DNA of 64,000 nucleotides from Halobacteriales archaeon QS_4_70_19. Lineage in GTDB: Archaea; Halobacteriota; Halobacteria; Halobacteriales; Haloarculaceae. The notes beneath the pieces were generated by a model that was not told the origin of the DNA, searched no databases, and saw only the letters and a list, made by a program, of their open reading frames with translations. Position numbers and translations under genes: made by a program. Each line of letters starts with the position of its first letter. Positions within the stretch are counted from its first letter, which is position 1. The DNA is taken from assembly GCA_003020985.1 (NCBI GenBank), contig PXRM01000028.1:57596-121595 (forward strand), in the 5' to 3' direction. This document shows positions 1-9,546 of this stretch, piece after piece.

Positions 1-51
1 CCACATCGACCTGTAGCCGCCCTCCCCCCGCGGTTACGCCACCTCCGCGCG

Positions 52-186
52 TGGGTCCCCGCCACGACCCTCCGCGAGATGGACGACCGCGGGCACGAGC
101 ACGTCGCCTGCTGCCGCGACGAGTCGACGGGGCTGCGCTGCATCGTCGCCGTCTACGACTTCCGGCGCGGGGCGCTGGCGACCGCG
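52..186 (+). pseudogene. Relic of a Leu/Glu/Phe/Val dehydrogenase N-terminus
   Basis: Reading frame 1 here encodes about 40 residues resembling the start of leucine/glutamate-type amino-acid dehydrogenases: LREMDDRGHEHV, then CCRDESTGLR, then IVAVYD. The family pattern is M-x(5-8)-EQV-x-FC-x-D-x-x-SGL-x-x-I-x-A-x-HD. Similarity ends abruptly after the YD motif. The GPALGG and catalytic lysine regions that should follow are absent, and the frame runs on into the thrS promoter. It therefore looks like a truncated leftover rather than a working enzyme. Bases 1-16 could also be the tail of an upstream gene (frame ending ATC GAC CTG TAG), but this cannot be judged from so short a piece. Confidence 0.45.
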
Positions 187-230
187 CCATCCCCGGGTGC
201 GGGTGTGTGCCAGTCGCTCCCGCCGTCTCT

Positions 231-240
231 AAAGCTTTAT
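231..240 (+). promoter_or_regulatory. Probable TATA box of thrS
   Basis: AAAGCTTTAT lies in GC-rich surroundings about 26-35 bases before the thrS ATG, the distance expected for a leaderless haloarchaeal transcript. Confidence 0.5.
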
Positions 241-265
241 CCGGCGCTCCCGACTCCCTCGTGGT

Positions 266-2191
266 ATGGTAGCCGTCACGCTCCCTGACGGATCCGTCCT
301 CGAGCTGGAGGACGGAGTCACGGTCGAGGAGGTCGCCTACGAGATCGGACCCGGGCTCGGGGCGGCCACAGTGGCCGGCGTCGTCGACGGCGAGCTGGTG
401 GACCGGCACACGCCGCTCTCGGAGGACTGCCGGCTGGAGATCGTCACGGAGGACTCCGACGAGTACCTCCGCGTGCTGCGCCACTCCGCGGCGCACGTCT
501 TCGCACAGGCGCTCCAGCGGCTCTCCACCGAGGCGAAGCTCACCATCGGCCCGCCGACGGACGACGGGTTCTACTACGACGTCACGAACGTCGACCTCGA
601 CGAGGACGATCTCGAGGAGATCGAGGGCGAGATGGCCGACATCGTCGAGGCGGACTACGACATCGAGCGCGTCGAGCGCTCGCGCGAGGAGGCCTTCGAA
701 ATCTACGAGGACAACGAGTACAAGCGCGACGTCCTGGAGACGGAGGCGGCCGGCGAGGACCCCGTCTCCTTCTACGCCCAGGACGACTGGCAGGACCTCT
801 GCCAGGGTCCCCACGTCGACGGCACGGGCGAGGTCGGCGCGTTCGAGTTGCTGAGCGTCTCGGCGGCGTACTGGCGCGGCGACGAGGAGAACGAGACGCT
901 CACCCGGGTCCACGGGACGGCGTTCCCCTCCGAGTCCGCCCTCGAGGCGTACCTCGAACGCCGCGAGGAGGCGAAAAAGCGCGACCACCGCCGGCTGGGC
1001 AACGAGCTCGACCTGTTCTCCATCCCGGACACGACGGGCCCCGGCCTGCCGCTGTACCACCCCGCCGGGAAGACGGTGCTCGACGAGCTGTCGGGCTACG
1101 TCCGCGAGCTGAACGAGCGCTACGGCTACGACTACGTCGAGACGCCCCACCTGTTCCGGACGGAGCTGTGGAGGAAGTCCGGCCACTACGACAACTACCG
1201 GGACGACATGTTCCTCCTCGACGTGAACGACGAGGAGTACGGGCTGAAGCCCATGAACTGCCCGGGCCACGCCAGCATCTTCGAGCAGGGCTCCTGGAGC
1301 TACCGTGACCTCCCGGTCCGCTACGCCGAGGACGGCAAGGTGTACCGGAAGGAGCAGCGCGGCGAGCTCTCCGGGCTCTCGCGGGTCTGGGCGTTCACCA
1401 TCGACGACGGCCACCTGTTCTGCCGGCCGGACGACATCGAGCAGGAGGTGGACAACGTGATGACCGCCATCGACGAGGTGCTGGAGACGTTCGACCTCGA
1501 CTACACGGTGGCGCTGGCGACGCGTCCGGAGAAGTCCGTCGGGAGCGACGAGATCTGGAAGCGCGCCGAGTCCCAACTGGAATCGGTGCTCGAGTCGTCC
1601 GGGCTCGACTACGACGTCGAGCCGGGCGACGGCGCCTTCTACGGCCCGAAGATCGACTTCGGCTTCGAGGACGCGCTCGGGCGGGAGTGGGACGGCCCCA
1701 CGGTCCAGCTCGACTTCAACATGCCCGAGCGGTTCGACCTCTCGTACGTCGGCGAGGACAACGAGGAGCATCGCCCGGTGATGATCCACCGTGCGCTGTA
1801 CGGCTCCTACGAGCGGTTCTTCATGGTGCTCATCGAGCACTTCGACGGGAAGTTCCCGCTCTGGCTCGCCCCCGAGCAGGTCCGCGTGCTCCCCATCTCC
1901 GACGACAACCTCGGCTACGCCCACCGCGTAGAGAACGACCTCGCGGACGCCGGCCTCCGTGTCGAGGTGGAGGACCGCGACCAGACCATCGGCCGGAAGA
2001 TCCGCGCCGCCCACGAGGACCGGCTCCCGTACATGGTCATCGTCGGCGACGACGAGGAGGCGGCGGGGACCATCTCCGTCCGCGACCGCAAGGAGCGCGA
2101 GGAGCAAGACGTCACGCTGGAGGACTTCCGCTCGCACCTGGTCGACGAACGCGACGAGAAGCAGACGGAACCCGACTTCCTCGCGGAGTAG
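266..2191 (+). CDS. thrS: Threonyl-tRNA synthetase
   Basis: Charges tRNA-Thr with threonine in the cytosol. The 641 residues match the full-length four-domain ThrRS. There is an N-terminal TGS domain ([13 protein letters not shown]), then the second additional/editing domain with [10 protein letters not shown] near residue 72 and the CQGPHV motif. The class II catalytic core carries [10 protein letters not shown] near residue 330, [11 protein letters not shown] (motif 2) near 358, DGHLF, and [12 protein letters not shown] (motif 3) near 508. The Cys/His/His zinc ligands expected from CPGH, DGH and IHR are all present, and a C-terminal anticodon-binding domain follows. The editing domain is of the bacterial/eukaryotic type rather than the DTD-like archaeal type. 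The ATG at 266 is chosen because the TGS domain begins immediately and a TATA-like box lies about 30 bases upstream. Confidence 0.97.
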   Translation: MVAVTLPDGSVLELEDGVTVEEVAYEIGPGLGAATVAGVVDGELVDRHTPLSEDCRLEIVTEDSDEYLRVLRHSAAHVFAQALQRLSTEAKLTIGPPTDDGFYYDVTNVDLDEDDLEEIEGEMADIVEADYDIERVERSREEAFEIYEDNEYKRDVLETEAAGEDPVSFYAQDDWQDLCQGPHVDGTGEVGAFELLSVSAAYWRGDEENETLTRVHGTAFPSESALEAYLERREEAKKRDHRRLGNELDLFSIPDTTGPGLPLYHPAGKTVLDELSGYVRELNERYGYDYVETPHLFRTELWRKSGHYDNYRDDMFLLDVNDEEYGLKPMNCPGHASIFEQGSWSYRDLPVRYAEDGKVYRKEQRGELSGLSRVWAFTIDDGHLFCRPDDIEQEVDNVMTAIDEVLETFDLDYTVALATRPEKSVGSDEIWKRAESQLESVLESSGLDYDVEPGDGAFYGPKIDFGFEDALGREWDGPTVQLDFNMPERFDLSYVGEDNEEHRPVMIHRALYGSYERFFMVLIEHFDGKFPLWLAPEQVRVLPISDDNLGYAHRVENDLADAGLRVEVEDRDQTIGRKIRAAHEDRLPYMVIVGDDEEAAGTISVRDRKEREEQDVTLEDFRSHLVDERDEKQTEPDFLAE

Positions 2192-2334
2192 TGGCGTACT
2201 CTCGGGATGACCGTCTCGTAGGCGAGATTCCGGCGCAATATCTCTGATTACGTAGATACGTGTCGCCTCTCGGTTGCTCCGGGTCGACCCCGGCGGCGAC
2301 CGAACTAAGACGACGGGACCCGCCAGTCCGTGCC

Positions 2335-3261
2335 ATGAGCATCGGTGACGTCGCCCCGGTCGAGGGCGTCCCGGACTGCTACTACGTGGACACGGGGATG
2401 TACGGGACCGAGAAGTACGGCGCCGTCTACATCTACGACACCGAGCGCCCGGCGATGATCGACGCGGGCATCGGGAAGAACTACGACCTGCTGCTGGACG
2501 CGCTCGACGAGGTCGGCATCGCCCGCGACGACCTCGACCTGCTCGTCCCGACGCACGTCCACCTCGACCACGCGGGCGGAGCGGGCTTTCTCGCGGACGC
2601 GTGTCCGAACGCCGAGGTGTTGATCCACGAGCGGGGCGCGCGCCACGTCATCGACCCCGAGCGGCTCTGGGAGGGGACGAAGGCGGTGGTGGGCAGGCAG
2701 ATCGACTACTACGTCGAGCCCGATCCCGTCCCCGACAGCCGGGTCACGCCACTCGTCGACGGGGAGACCATCGACCTCGGTGACCGCGAACTGGATGTCC
2801 GCGAGGCGCCCGGCCACGCCCCCCACCAGCACGTCCTCCACGACGCGGACGCGGACGCCGTCTTCGTGGCCGACGCGGCGGGCATCTACGTCCCCCAGCT
2901 GGACGCCGTCGAGCCGACCTCGCCGCCGTCGAACTTCGACTTCGAGCAGTGCATCGAGGACGTGCGCCTGCTCCAGCGGCTCGACGCGGAGACGCTCTGC
3001 TACGCCCACTTCGGCCCGGCGCCGGCGGACGGCCTGCTCACGGAGTTCGCCGACGTCCTGACCGACTGGGTGGAGTCCATCGCGGAGGCCCGCGTCGAAC
3101 TGGAGGACGACGAGGCCGTCGTCGAGCGGTTCGTCGAGGCGACCGACATGGACGAGGTGTGGAGCGAGCGCAAGGCCCACACCGAGACCTCGATGAACGT
3201 CCGCGGGGTGCTGGGCTACCTCGACCGGCGGGAGGCCGCGGCGGACGCGGACAGGGCGTGA
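2335..3261 (+). CDS. Metallo-beta-lactamase-fold hydrolase
   Basis: A 308-residue MBL-fold enzyme. The signature THVHLDHAGG (HxHxDH) lies near residue 89. A later His in the APGHAPHQ region and the Asp in VADAAG complete the expected binuclear metal site, and YAHFGPAP is a late conserved His. The substrate cannot be told from sequence: the family includes glyoxalase II-like, lactonase-like and RNA-processing hydrolases, and this version resembles the general haloarchaeal metabolic-hydrolase type. The ORF track starts further upstream at a GTG. The ATG at 2335 is preferred because the conserved N-terminus begins there. The stop codon lies inside the first unit of a 21-bp tandem repeat. Confidence 0.85.
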   Translation: MSIGDVAPVEGVPDCYYVDTGMYGTEKYGAVYIYDTERPAMIDAGIGKNYDLLLDALDEVGIARDDLDLLVPTHVHLDHAGGAGFLADACPNAEVLIHERGARHVIDPERLWEGTKAVVGRQIDYYVEPDPVPDSRVTPLVDGETIDLGDRELDVREAPGHAPHQHVLHDADADAVFVADAAGIYVPQLDAVEPTSPPSNFDFEQCIEDVRLLQRLDAETLCYAHFGPAPADGLLTEFADVLTDWVESIAEARVELEDDEAVVERFVEATDMDEVWSERKAHTETSMNVRGVLGYLDRREAAADADRA

Positions 3262-3334
3262 GCTGAGGGGAACAGGGCGTGACCCGGGGCGGACACGGCG
3301 TGAGTCGGGGGAGACAGGGCGTGACCCGGGGGTG
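3251..3334 (+). repeat. 21-bp tandem repeat, 4 units, overlapping the end of the MBL-hydrolase gene
   Basis: Four consecutive 21-base units begin at 3251, 3272, 3293 and 3314. Each has the core ACAGGGCGTGA (ACACGGCGTGA in unit 3) followed by a G-rich tail. Unit 1 contains the last codons and stop of the hydrolase gene. The period is a multiple of three, so every unit repeats the same in-frame TGA. Confidence 0.85.
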
Positions 3335-3420
3335 AGTGGCGGCGCGACCGGGCCGCGCCGGGGCTCGTGACGGGCGGAAGACAGGAGACTTAAGCGACGG
3401 ACGGGCGAGGGGCCGACCGT

Positions 3421-5331
3421 ATGGCGGCTGGAACGAGTACTGGGCTCTATCTCGTCGCGGCCATCATCGGCATCGGAGTCGTCGCGCAGGTGCTGTCCGA
3501 CCGCTTCGAGGTGCCCAGTATCATCTTCCTCATCGCTGCCGGCATCGCCCTCGGGCCGGAGGGGCTCGGCCTGGTGACCCGGGAGACGTTCGCCGGGTCC
3601 CTCCCCTCCATCGTCGGGCTAAGCGTCGCCATCATCGTCTTCGAGGGGGCGTTCCACCTCCGGCTGGAGAAGTTCCGCGAGACGCCGGCCGCGACGACGC
3701 GGCTGGTGACCATCGGCGCCGTCATCGCACTGCTCGGGACCGCCGGCGCGGTCAAGTTCGCGTTCCCGGACACCTCCTGGGAGTTCGCCTTCCTCATCGG
3801 CGCGCTGCTGGTCGCGACGGGCCCGACCGTCATCACCCCCATCATGGAGGTCGTCCCCGTGCGCGACCGCGTCGAGACCGCTCTGGAGACGGAGGGTATC
3901 GTCAACGACGTGACCGCCGCCATCCTCGCGGTCGTCGTCTTCGAGGTCATCGTCACGGGCGGGTCGACCCCCTCGGAGTTCCTCCAGCTGTTCGTCGAGC
4001 GGCTCGGGACGGGGATGGTCATCGGGACCATCGTGGCCGGGGTGCTCTACTACGCACTCCGGTACGTCGACCTGTCGCCGGGGAACGCCCCGCAGAACGC
4101 CCGGCTGCTGGTGCTGGCGGGTGCACTCGTGGCGTTCGCGGCGGCCGACTTCGTCTTCGCCGAGGCCGGCGTCGCCGCGGTCGCCGTCGCCGGCGTCGTG
4201 CTCGGCAACCTGGACGTCCCCTACGAGGATGACATCTCCGAGTTCAAGGGGGACATCACGCTGCTGGTCCTCTCGTTCGTCTTCATCGCCCTGGCCGCCC
4301 TCCTGCGGTTCGAGGACCTCGCCAGGCTGGGGCTGGGTGGCGTCTTCGTCGTCGTGGCGGTCGCCGTCGTCATCCGGCCGGCGCTCGTGTTCCTCGCGAC
4401 GATCGGCGACCGCTTCACGTTCCAGGAGCGCCTGTTCATGTCGGCCGTCGGGCCGCGCGGCATCATCCCGGCCTCCGTAGCGACGCTGTTCGCGGTCGAG
4501 CTGCAGAGCCGGGCCGACGAGCTCCGGGCCGCCGGTGAGATAGTCCAGGCGGCCCAGCTCGACGCCGGTGCGACGCTGCTGGTCGGGACGGTGTTCCTGG
4601 TCATCCTGGCGACGGTCGTGTTCGAGGGCGGCCTCGCCCGGTACATCGCGGAATTCCTCGACGTGATACCCATGCGTGTAATCATCGTCGGAGGCGGACA
4701 GGTGGGCAGAACCCTCGCCGACCGCCTCGAAGACAGAGGGGAGAACGTCGTCATCGCCGAGGTCGACGAGGACGCGGTGGAGCTGGCCCGCAACCAGGGT
4801 CACACGGTCCACATCGGCGACGGGACGGACACGGACGTCCTCCGGTCGGCCGGCGCGGACAACTGCAGTATCCTCGTGACCGCCACCGGTGACGACGACG
4901 CCAACCTCCTCACGGCACAGCTCGCAAAGAGCAAGTTCGACATCGAGACGGTGATGGCCCGCGCCAACAACCCCGACAACGTCGAGGCGTTCGAGGACCT
5001 CGGGGTGCGGACCATCTCCTCGGCGGTCGCCACGGCACAGGCCATGGACAACGCCATCGAGCGGCCGGCGCTCGCCCAGTGGATGGGCGAACTCGGCCGT
5101 TCGGGCGACGTCCAGGAGATCGAGGTCACCTCCGAGGAGCTGATCGGGCGCCCCGTCCGCGAGGTGGGGCCGGAACTCCCGAGCGGCGTCCTCATCGCGC
5201 TGGTCGCCCGCGACGGCGAGAGCCTCGTGCCGGCGGCCGACTTCATCCTCGAGGAGGGCGACTGCATCACCCTCATCGGGAACCGGGAGGCCGTCCGGGA
5301 CGCGATGGAGTTCTGCCACCCCGGGGAGTAG
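3421..5331 (+). CDS. CPA-family cation:proton antiporter fused to TrkA-N and TrkA-C regulatory domains
   Basis: Membrane antiporter expected to exchange Na+ or K+ for protons in pH and salt homeostasis. Residues from about 5 to 410 are hydrophobic with roughly 12 membrane segments, including the LVATGPTVITPIM and VGPRGIIPAS regions typical of NhaP/CPA1-type exchangers. From residue 418 (MRVIIVGGGQVGR) a Rossmann-type TrkA-N domain begins, with the GxGxxG-like nucleotide site and an acidic end to the second strand. A TrkA-C domain follows in the last 80 residues (IEVTSEELIGRP). The fusion suggests gating by NAD(H) or a cyclic dinucleotide, as in Kef and Trk systems. Ion specificity cannot be read from sequence. 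A TATA-like CTTAAG lies about 30 bases upstream. Confidence 0.9.
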   Translation: MAAGTSTGLYLVAAIIGIGVVAQVLSDRFEVPSIIFLIAAGIALGPEGLGLVTRETFAGSLPSIVGLSVAIIVFEGAFHLRLEKFRETPAATTRLVTIGAVIALLGTAGAVKFAFPDTSWEFAFLIGALLVATGPTVITPIMEVVPVRDRVETALETEGIVNDVTAAILAVVVFEVIVTGGSTPSEFLQLFVERLGTGMVIGTIVAGVLYYALRYVDLSPGNAPQNARLLVLAGALVAFAAADFVFAEAGVAAVAVAGVVLGNLDVPYEDDISEFKGDITLLVLSFVFIALAALLRFEDLARLGLGGVFVVVAVAVVIRPALVFLATIGDRFTFQERLFMSAVGPRGIIPASVATLFAVELQSRADELRAAGEIVQAAQLDAGATLLVGTVFLVILATVVFEGGLARYIAEFLDVIPMRVIIVGGGQVGRTLADRLEDRGENVVIAEVDEDAVELARNQGHTVHIGDGTDTDVLRSAGADNCSILVTATGDDDANLLTAQLAKSKFDIETVMARANNPDNVEAFEDLGVRTISSAVATAQAMDNAIERPALAQWMGELGRSGDVQEIEVTSEELIGRPVREVGPELPSGVLIALVARDGESLVPAADFILEEGDCITLIGNREAVRDAMEFCHPGE

Positions 5332-5400
5332 CTGTCGGCGCGGGCTGTCGCCGACACCCGGCGGTCCCGGACATGAACCGACCCGGCTTCCGTGGCACAC

Positions 5401-5409
5401 GTTTTATGC
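5401..5409 (+). promoter_or_regulatory. TATA box of the aldehyde:ferredoxin oxidoreductase gene
   Basis: GTTTTATGC sits 25-33 bases before the ATG at 5434 and is the only AT-rich stretch in the intergenic gap. Confidence 0.6.
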
Positions 5410-5433
5410 CGACGGCACCGCTCGCGTGAGACG

Positions 5434-7128
5434 ATGATTCACAACCGCGGTCCGCTCCTCAGCATCGACGTGGGGGAGCGGACGACGGCGACGGAGGACG
5501 TCTCGGAGGTGAACGAGCAGTTCATCGGCGGACGCGGCGTCGGGACGCGGCTCGCGCACGAACGTATCCCGTTCGACGCCGACCCGCTCGGCCCGGAGAA
5601 CCGGCTCGTCCTCGCGACCGGCCCCCTCCAGACCGCGACGACCTCGTTCACCGGGCGGATGTCCTGTACCGGCCTCTCGCCGCTCACGGACGGCCTCCTC
5701 TCCTCGAACGCCGGCGGCTACATGTCCCGGCCGTTCGCCGCGACCGGGAACGCGGCCGTCGAGATCACGGGGGCCAGCGACGAACTCGTCGGCGTCCACG
5801 TCACCGACGAGGGGGTCGAGTTCGAGACGGTCGAGGACCTCGCGGGCGCGACCACGAGCGAGACCCTCGAGCATATCGAGGAGCACCGCGGCCTCGACGA
5901 GGGCCACACCGCCGTCGTCGGGCCGGCCGGCGAGAACGGCGTCCGGTTCGCGAGCATCATCACCAGCGAATCCCGCGCGTTCGGTCGTGGCGGGCTCGGC
6001 GCCGTCCTCGGGTCGAAGAACGTCAAGTTCCTCACCTTCGACGGGGACTCCCCGCCGGAGATCGAGCTCGACGAGGAGCTGGGGATGGAGATTCACAAGG
6101 AGGCCTCTACGTCCGGCAGCCCGATGAAGGACGCCGGGACGGTGTCCGTTTCGGACTACGCCAACGCCGTCGACGCGCTCCCGACCCGGTACTTCGAGGA
6201 CCAGTCGTTCGAGCATCTCGACCAGATCGGCAGCGGCGCCGTGATGGAGCACAAGTACAAGAAGGGCACCTGCTCGCAGTGTGCGTTCGCCTGCAAGCTC
6301 CCGACGAAGGACGAGGAGTCCGGCATCGTCACGGAGGGGCCGGAGTACGAGACGATGATGTCGTTCGGCTCGAACGCCGACAACGACGACTTCGTCGCCA
6401 TCATGGAGGCCAACCTGCTGTGTGACGAGCTGGGGATGGACACCATCTCCTGTGGCGACGCGGTCGCCGCGTACCTCGAGAGCGAGGGCGAGTTCGGCAA
6501 CGAGGAGCTGATGGTCGAGACGGTCGAGAAGATCGCCCACCGCGACGGTATCGGCGACACGCTCGCCGAGGGCATCGACCGCTGTCACGACGAGCTGGGC
6601 GTCGAGAACTGGACGATGAAAGGGATGGAGTTCGCCGCCCACGACGGCCGGGCCTTGAACGGGCAGGGGCTCTCCTTCGCCACCTCGAACCGCGGCGCCG
6701 ACCACATGTACGCCGAGATGTACCAGCTGGAGTACCCGCTGGTCGCGCCCAACGACGCGCTCGACAAGGAGGGCGTCGAGGGCAAGTCCGAGCACCTCAT
6801 CGAGCAGGAGAACAAGAACGCCGTCCACGACTCGGGCGTCCTGTGCAAGTTCGCCGCGTCCAGCTTCGACCACGAGCGCTACGAGCAGCTGTTCGACGCC
6901 TCCTGGGACCAGCTGATGGACGTGGGCAGCCGCGTCGTCGAGCTCGAACGGCACTTCAACTCGAAGCGCGGCTTCGACCGCTCGGACGACGACGCGCTCC
7001 CCTACGAGCTGGAGGGGCTGGACCAGGAGCTCTCCAACTACTACGACCTCCGGGGCTGGAACGAGGACGGCACCGTGCCGGACGCGAACGTCTCCGGGAG
7101 CGGCGGCGCGACGCCCGCCGACGACTGA
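5434..7128 (+). CDS. Aldehyde:ferredoxin oxidoreductase family protein (tungstopterin enzyme)
   Basis: A member of the AOR family, which oxidises aldehydes or related substrates with a tungsten-bispterin centre and a [4Fe-4S] cluster, passing electrons to ferredoxin. At 564 residues it is near the usual 600. The N-terminal AOR_N domain contains GGRGVGTRL and the FTGRMSCTGLSPL region. The cluster ligands C-x2-C-x3-C are visible in GTCSQCAFACK near residue 280, with a fourth Cys in GVLCKFAA. CDELGMDTISCG and HDGRALNGQGL are typical pterin-domain motifs. The ORF-track start at 5392 lies upstream of the TATA box, so the ATG at 5434 is used. No MoaD/ThiS partner or ferredoxin gene is adjacent. Substrate unknown; haloarchaeal AORs often serve aldehyde or sugar-acid metabolism. 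Confidence 0.93.
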   Translation: MIHNRGPLLSIDVGERTTATEDVSEVNEQFIGGRGVGTRLAHERIPFDADPLGPENRLVLATGPLQTATTSFTGRMSCTGLSPLTDGLLSSNAGGYMSRPFAATGNAAVEITGASDELVGVHVTDEGVEFETVEDLAGATTSETLEHIEEHRGLDEGHTAVVGPAGENGVRFASIITSESRAFGRGGLGAVLGSKNVKFLTFDGDSPPEIELDEELGMEIHKEASTSGSPMKDAGTVSVSDYANAVDALPTRYFEDQSFEHLDQIGSGAVMEHKYKKGTCSQCAFACKLPTKDEESGIVTEGPEYETMMSFGSNADNDDFVAIMEANLLCDELGMDTISCGDAVAAYLESEGEFGNEELMVETVEKIAHRDGIGDTLAEGIDRCHDELGVENWTMKGMEFAAHDGRALNGQGLSFATSNRGADHMYAEMYQLEYPLVAPNDALDKEGVEGKSEHLIEQENKNAVHDSGVLCKFAASSFDHERYEQLFDASWDQLMDVGSRVVELERHFNSKRGFDRSDDDALPYELEGLDQELSNYYDLRGWNEDGTVPDANVSGSGGATPADD

Positions 7129-7401
7129 GAACCTGGCCCCGTCGCCAGCTTCCTCCGGTCCCGTCGTCCCCGGCGCCGGTCAGATTCGAGACCGCCGAGT
7201 GCCAGACAGCCGTTCTCGGGAGTCGTGCCCACACTCAGGACCCCCGACGACCAGCGGTTTGCATCTGATCGCCCGGCCGCGCCACTCGTGAGGGCGACCG
7301 CTGGAGGTGAACGGGTGGGCTTTCGCCTCGAAACTGTAATGGGTACTCGGAACAGGAGCATATGGAAGATATGTCCGGAATTACTACCGAAACGGTCAGT
7401 T

Positions 7402-8880
7402 TCAGTAGTTCTTCGCGAAGTACGCCGTCTCGGTGGCCCTCTCACCGCAGACACCGCAGGTGTCGTGGATCGACTCCTCGTCGCGGTCGAGCGGCACCAT
7501 CACGATCTCGGCGGCGATCTGGTCCTTGATCTCGGCCTCGCAGTCCTCGTCGCCACACCAGCCCGTCTTCACGTAGCCGCCGTGCCGGCCGAGGGTGCCG
7601 AGGATCTCGTTGCGGCCGTGGGCCTCGCGGACGTTCTCCTCCAGGGTCTCCTCGGCGGCGGCGTACAGCTTCGCGTAGACGGCGTCGAGCGCGCCGGCGA
7701 CGGCGTCGGTGATCGCGTCGCGGTCGGCGACCTCGGTCTCGCCGTCCGGCCGGTGGACGAGCGTGGTCTCGCCGTCCTCGACCTCGTTGGGACCGATCTC
7801 GATGCGGAGGGGGACGCCCTTCAGCTCCCACTCGTTGTACTTGAAGCCGGGGTTGCGCCCGTCGCGGTCGTCGAGGTGGACGCGGAACTCCGCGTCGAGT
7901 TCGGCCGCGAGTTCGGCGCTGTACTCCAGCACGTCCTCCTTCGTGTCCTCCTGCCAGATGGGGACGACGACGACCTGCTCGGGGGCCAGCGCGGGCGGGA
8001 GCACGAGCCCCTGGTCGTCGGAGTGGGTCATGATGAGCGCCCCCATCGCCCGCCAGGAGAGACCCCAGGAGGTGGTGTGTGCGGTGCGTTCCGCCTCGTC
8101 CTCGTCGGAGAAGGTGATGTCGAACGCCTCCGCGAACGAGGTGCCGAGGTAGTGGGAGGTGCCGGCCTGGACGGACTTCCCGTCGGGCATCAGTGCCTCG
8201 ATGGTCGTCGTGGTGTGCGCGCCGGGGAACTTGTCGTGCTCGGGCTTGCGTCCCGTGAGCCCGGGGATGGCCATCACCTCCTCGTAGAGGCGCTCGTACT
8301 GGCCGAGCCGGGTCATCGTCTCCTCCCGGGCGCCCGCCTCGTCGGCGTGGGCGGTGTGGCCCTCCTGCCAGAGGAACTCCTTCGTCCGGAAGAACGGCTT
8401 CGTGTCGGTGGCCTCCCACCGGACGACCGAGCACCACTGGTTGAGCCGCATCGGGAGGTCCCGGTGCGAGCGGACCCACTTCGAGATGAAGGGGGTGATG
8501 ATGGACTCGCTGGTCGGGCGGACGGCCAGGCGCTCCTCCAGCTCCTCGTGGCCGGCCTCCGACACCCACGCTACCTCGGGGTCGAACCCCTCGACGATGT
8601 CCTTCTCCCGCTCCAGATAGGACTCGGGGATGAACAGCGGGAAGTAGGCGTTCTGCACGCCCGTCTCCTTGAACCAGCCGTCGAGGTGGTCCTGGATGCG
8701 CTCCCAGATGGCGTACCCCCGGGGCCGGGTGACGATGAACCCGCCCATCGGGGCGTAGTCCGCCAGCTCGGCCTTCTGGACGACCTCGGCGTACCACTCG
8801 CCGGGCTCGTGCGATTTGGACTCGGTGATGCCGAGCTCCTGTCCGTCGCCGTCGTCGGCGCCGTCGGCGTCGCTGCTCAT
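7402..8880 (-). CDS. proS: Prolyl-tRNA synthetase, archaeal/eukaryotic type
   Basis: Attaches proline to tRNA-Pro. The 492 residues match the short archaeal-type ProRS, which lacks the bacterial YbaK-like insertion. Class II motifs are visible: MGGFIVTRPRGYAIWE near the start, VRWEATDTKPFFRTKEFLWQEGH in the central active site, and SFAEAFDITFSDED. The C-terminal domain carries a zinc-binding set (CGDEDC and CGVCGE) and ends in the characteristic aromatic tail FAKNY. The gene converges on the AOR gene across a 270-base gap. On the minus strand GTATTTACAC at 8904-8912 is a good TATA box 24-32 bases before the ATG, which supports this start. Confidence 0.97.
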   Translation of the reverse strand: MSSDADGADDGDGQELGITESKSHEPGEWYAEVVQKAELADYAPMGGFIVTRPRGYAIWERIQDHLDGWFKETGVQNAYFPLFIPESYLEREKDIVEGFDPEVAWVSEAGHEELEERLAVRPTSESIITPFISKWVRSHRDLPMRLNQWCSVVRWEATDTKPFFRTKEFLWQEGHTAHADEAGAREETMTRLGQYERLYEEVMAIPGLTGRKPEHDKFPGAHTTTTIEALMPDGKSVQAGTSHYLGTSFAEAFDITFSDEDEAERTAHTTSWGLSWRAMGALIMTHSDDQGLVLPPALAPEQVVVVPIWQEDTKEDVLEYSAELAAELDAEFRVHLDDRDGRNPGFKYNEWELKGVPLRIEIGPNEVEDGETTLVHRPDGETEVADRDAITDAVAGALDAVYAKLYAAAEETLEENVREAHGRNEILGTLGRHGGYVKTGWCGDEDCEAEIKDQIAAEIVMVPLDRDEESIHDTCGVCGERATETAYFAKNY

Positions 8881-8903
8881 ACGGATAGGTGTCGGAGCGG
8901 CGG

Positions 8904-8912
8904 TGTAAATAC
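8904..8912 (-). promoter_or_regulatory. TATA box of proS
   Basis: On the minus strand TATTTACAC lies 24-32 bases upstream of the proS ATG, fitting a leaderless transcript. Confidence 0.6.
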
Positions 8913-9009
8913 GGTGCGTTCGTGACCGCCCGGGGCCGACGGGTCAAGGCGTGTCACCCCGCCTCACACGGTCACCGAGCATTTGTGAGTGGCACGCCCG
9001 GGGTCGGGC

Positions 9010-9516
9010 ATGGCAGAGTCGACCGCCGTCGAACTCACCGCCAGCGACCCGGCGGACGTAGTGGCGCTCCACGACCTGTACGGGGAGTACGAGTGGTGGG
9101 CCGACCGGACGCGGAGCGAGGTGGCCCGTGCACTGTCGAACAGCGTCGGTGTGGGACTCCAGGAGGGCGACGAACTGGTGGCGGGGGCGCGCCTGCTCAC
9201 CGACAGCGTCCACTACGCACGACTGTACGACGTTGTGGTCGCGGCGGACCGTCGCGGTGATGGACTGGGCCGGCAGCTCGTCTGGAGCGCCGTCGAGCAT
9301 CCGGCCGTCGGTCACCTGAACGTCGTCCTCCTCTGTCGGGAGGGGCTGATACCGTTCTACGAGCGGTGTGGCTTCGAGCGGTACGACCTGACGACCGACA
9401 TCGCTGGCGCGGAGGAGGAGTTCGTCCAGATGGCTCGCTGGCGGACGCACCCGGCGCGCGACGAGACACCCCCGCCAGCGGCGGTGGAGACCCCGGACTG
9501 GTCGGGAGGGACGTGA
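9010..9516 (+). CDS. GNAT-family N-acetyltransferase
   Basis: A 168-residue acetyl-CoA-dependent acyltransferase. The acetyl-CoA loop is visible as VVVAADRRGDGLGRQLVWSA (motif A, R/Q-x-x-G-x-G/A), followed by the strand LNVVLLCREG and the helix with FYERCGFERYD near the C-terminus. The arrangement resembles small archaeal GNATs such as PhnO/YjcF-like proteins, but the acceptor is unknown. The track start (GTG 8989) is upstream of a better ATG at 9010. ATTTGT about 25 bases before that ATG may serve as TATA box. The proline-rich C-terminal tail is probably disordered. Confidence 0.85.
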   Translation: MAESTAVELTASDPADVVALHDLYGEYEWWADRTRSEVARALSNSVGVGLQEGDELVAGARLLTDSVHYARLYDVVVAADRRGDGLGRQLVWSAVEHPAVGHLNVVLLCREGLIPFYERCGFERYDLTTDIAGAEEEFVQMARWRTHPARDETPPPAAVETPDWSGGT

Positions 9517-9546
9517 CCGGGCAGACGGCTGGCACGGCAGCCGAAC

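Noticed and set aside
3619-5400. 593-residue minus-strand ORF opposite the antiporter
   Set aside because: Shadow frame of a clearly recognisable antiporter gene.
7225-8925. 566-residue plus-strand ORF opposite proS
   Set aside because: Shadow frame; proS is complete with a promoter on the other strand.
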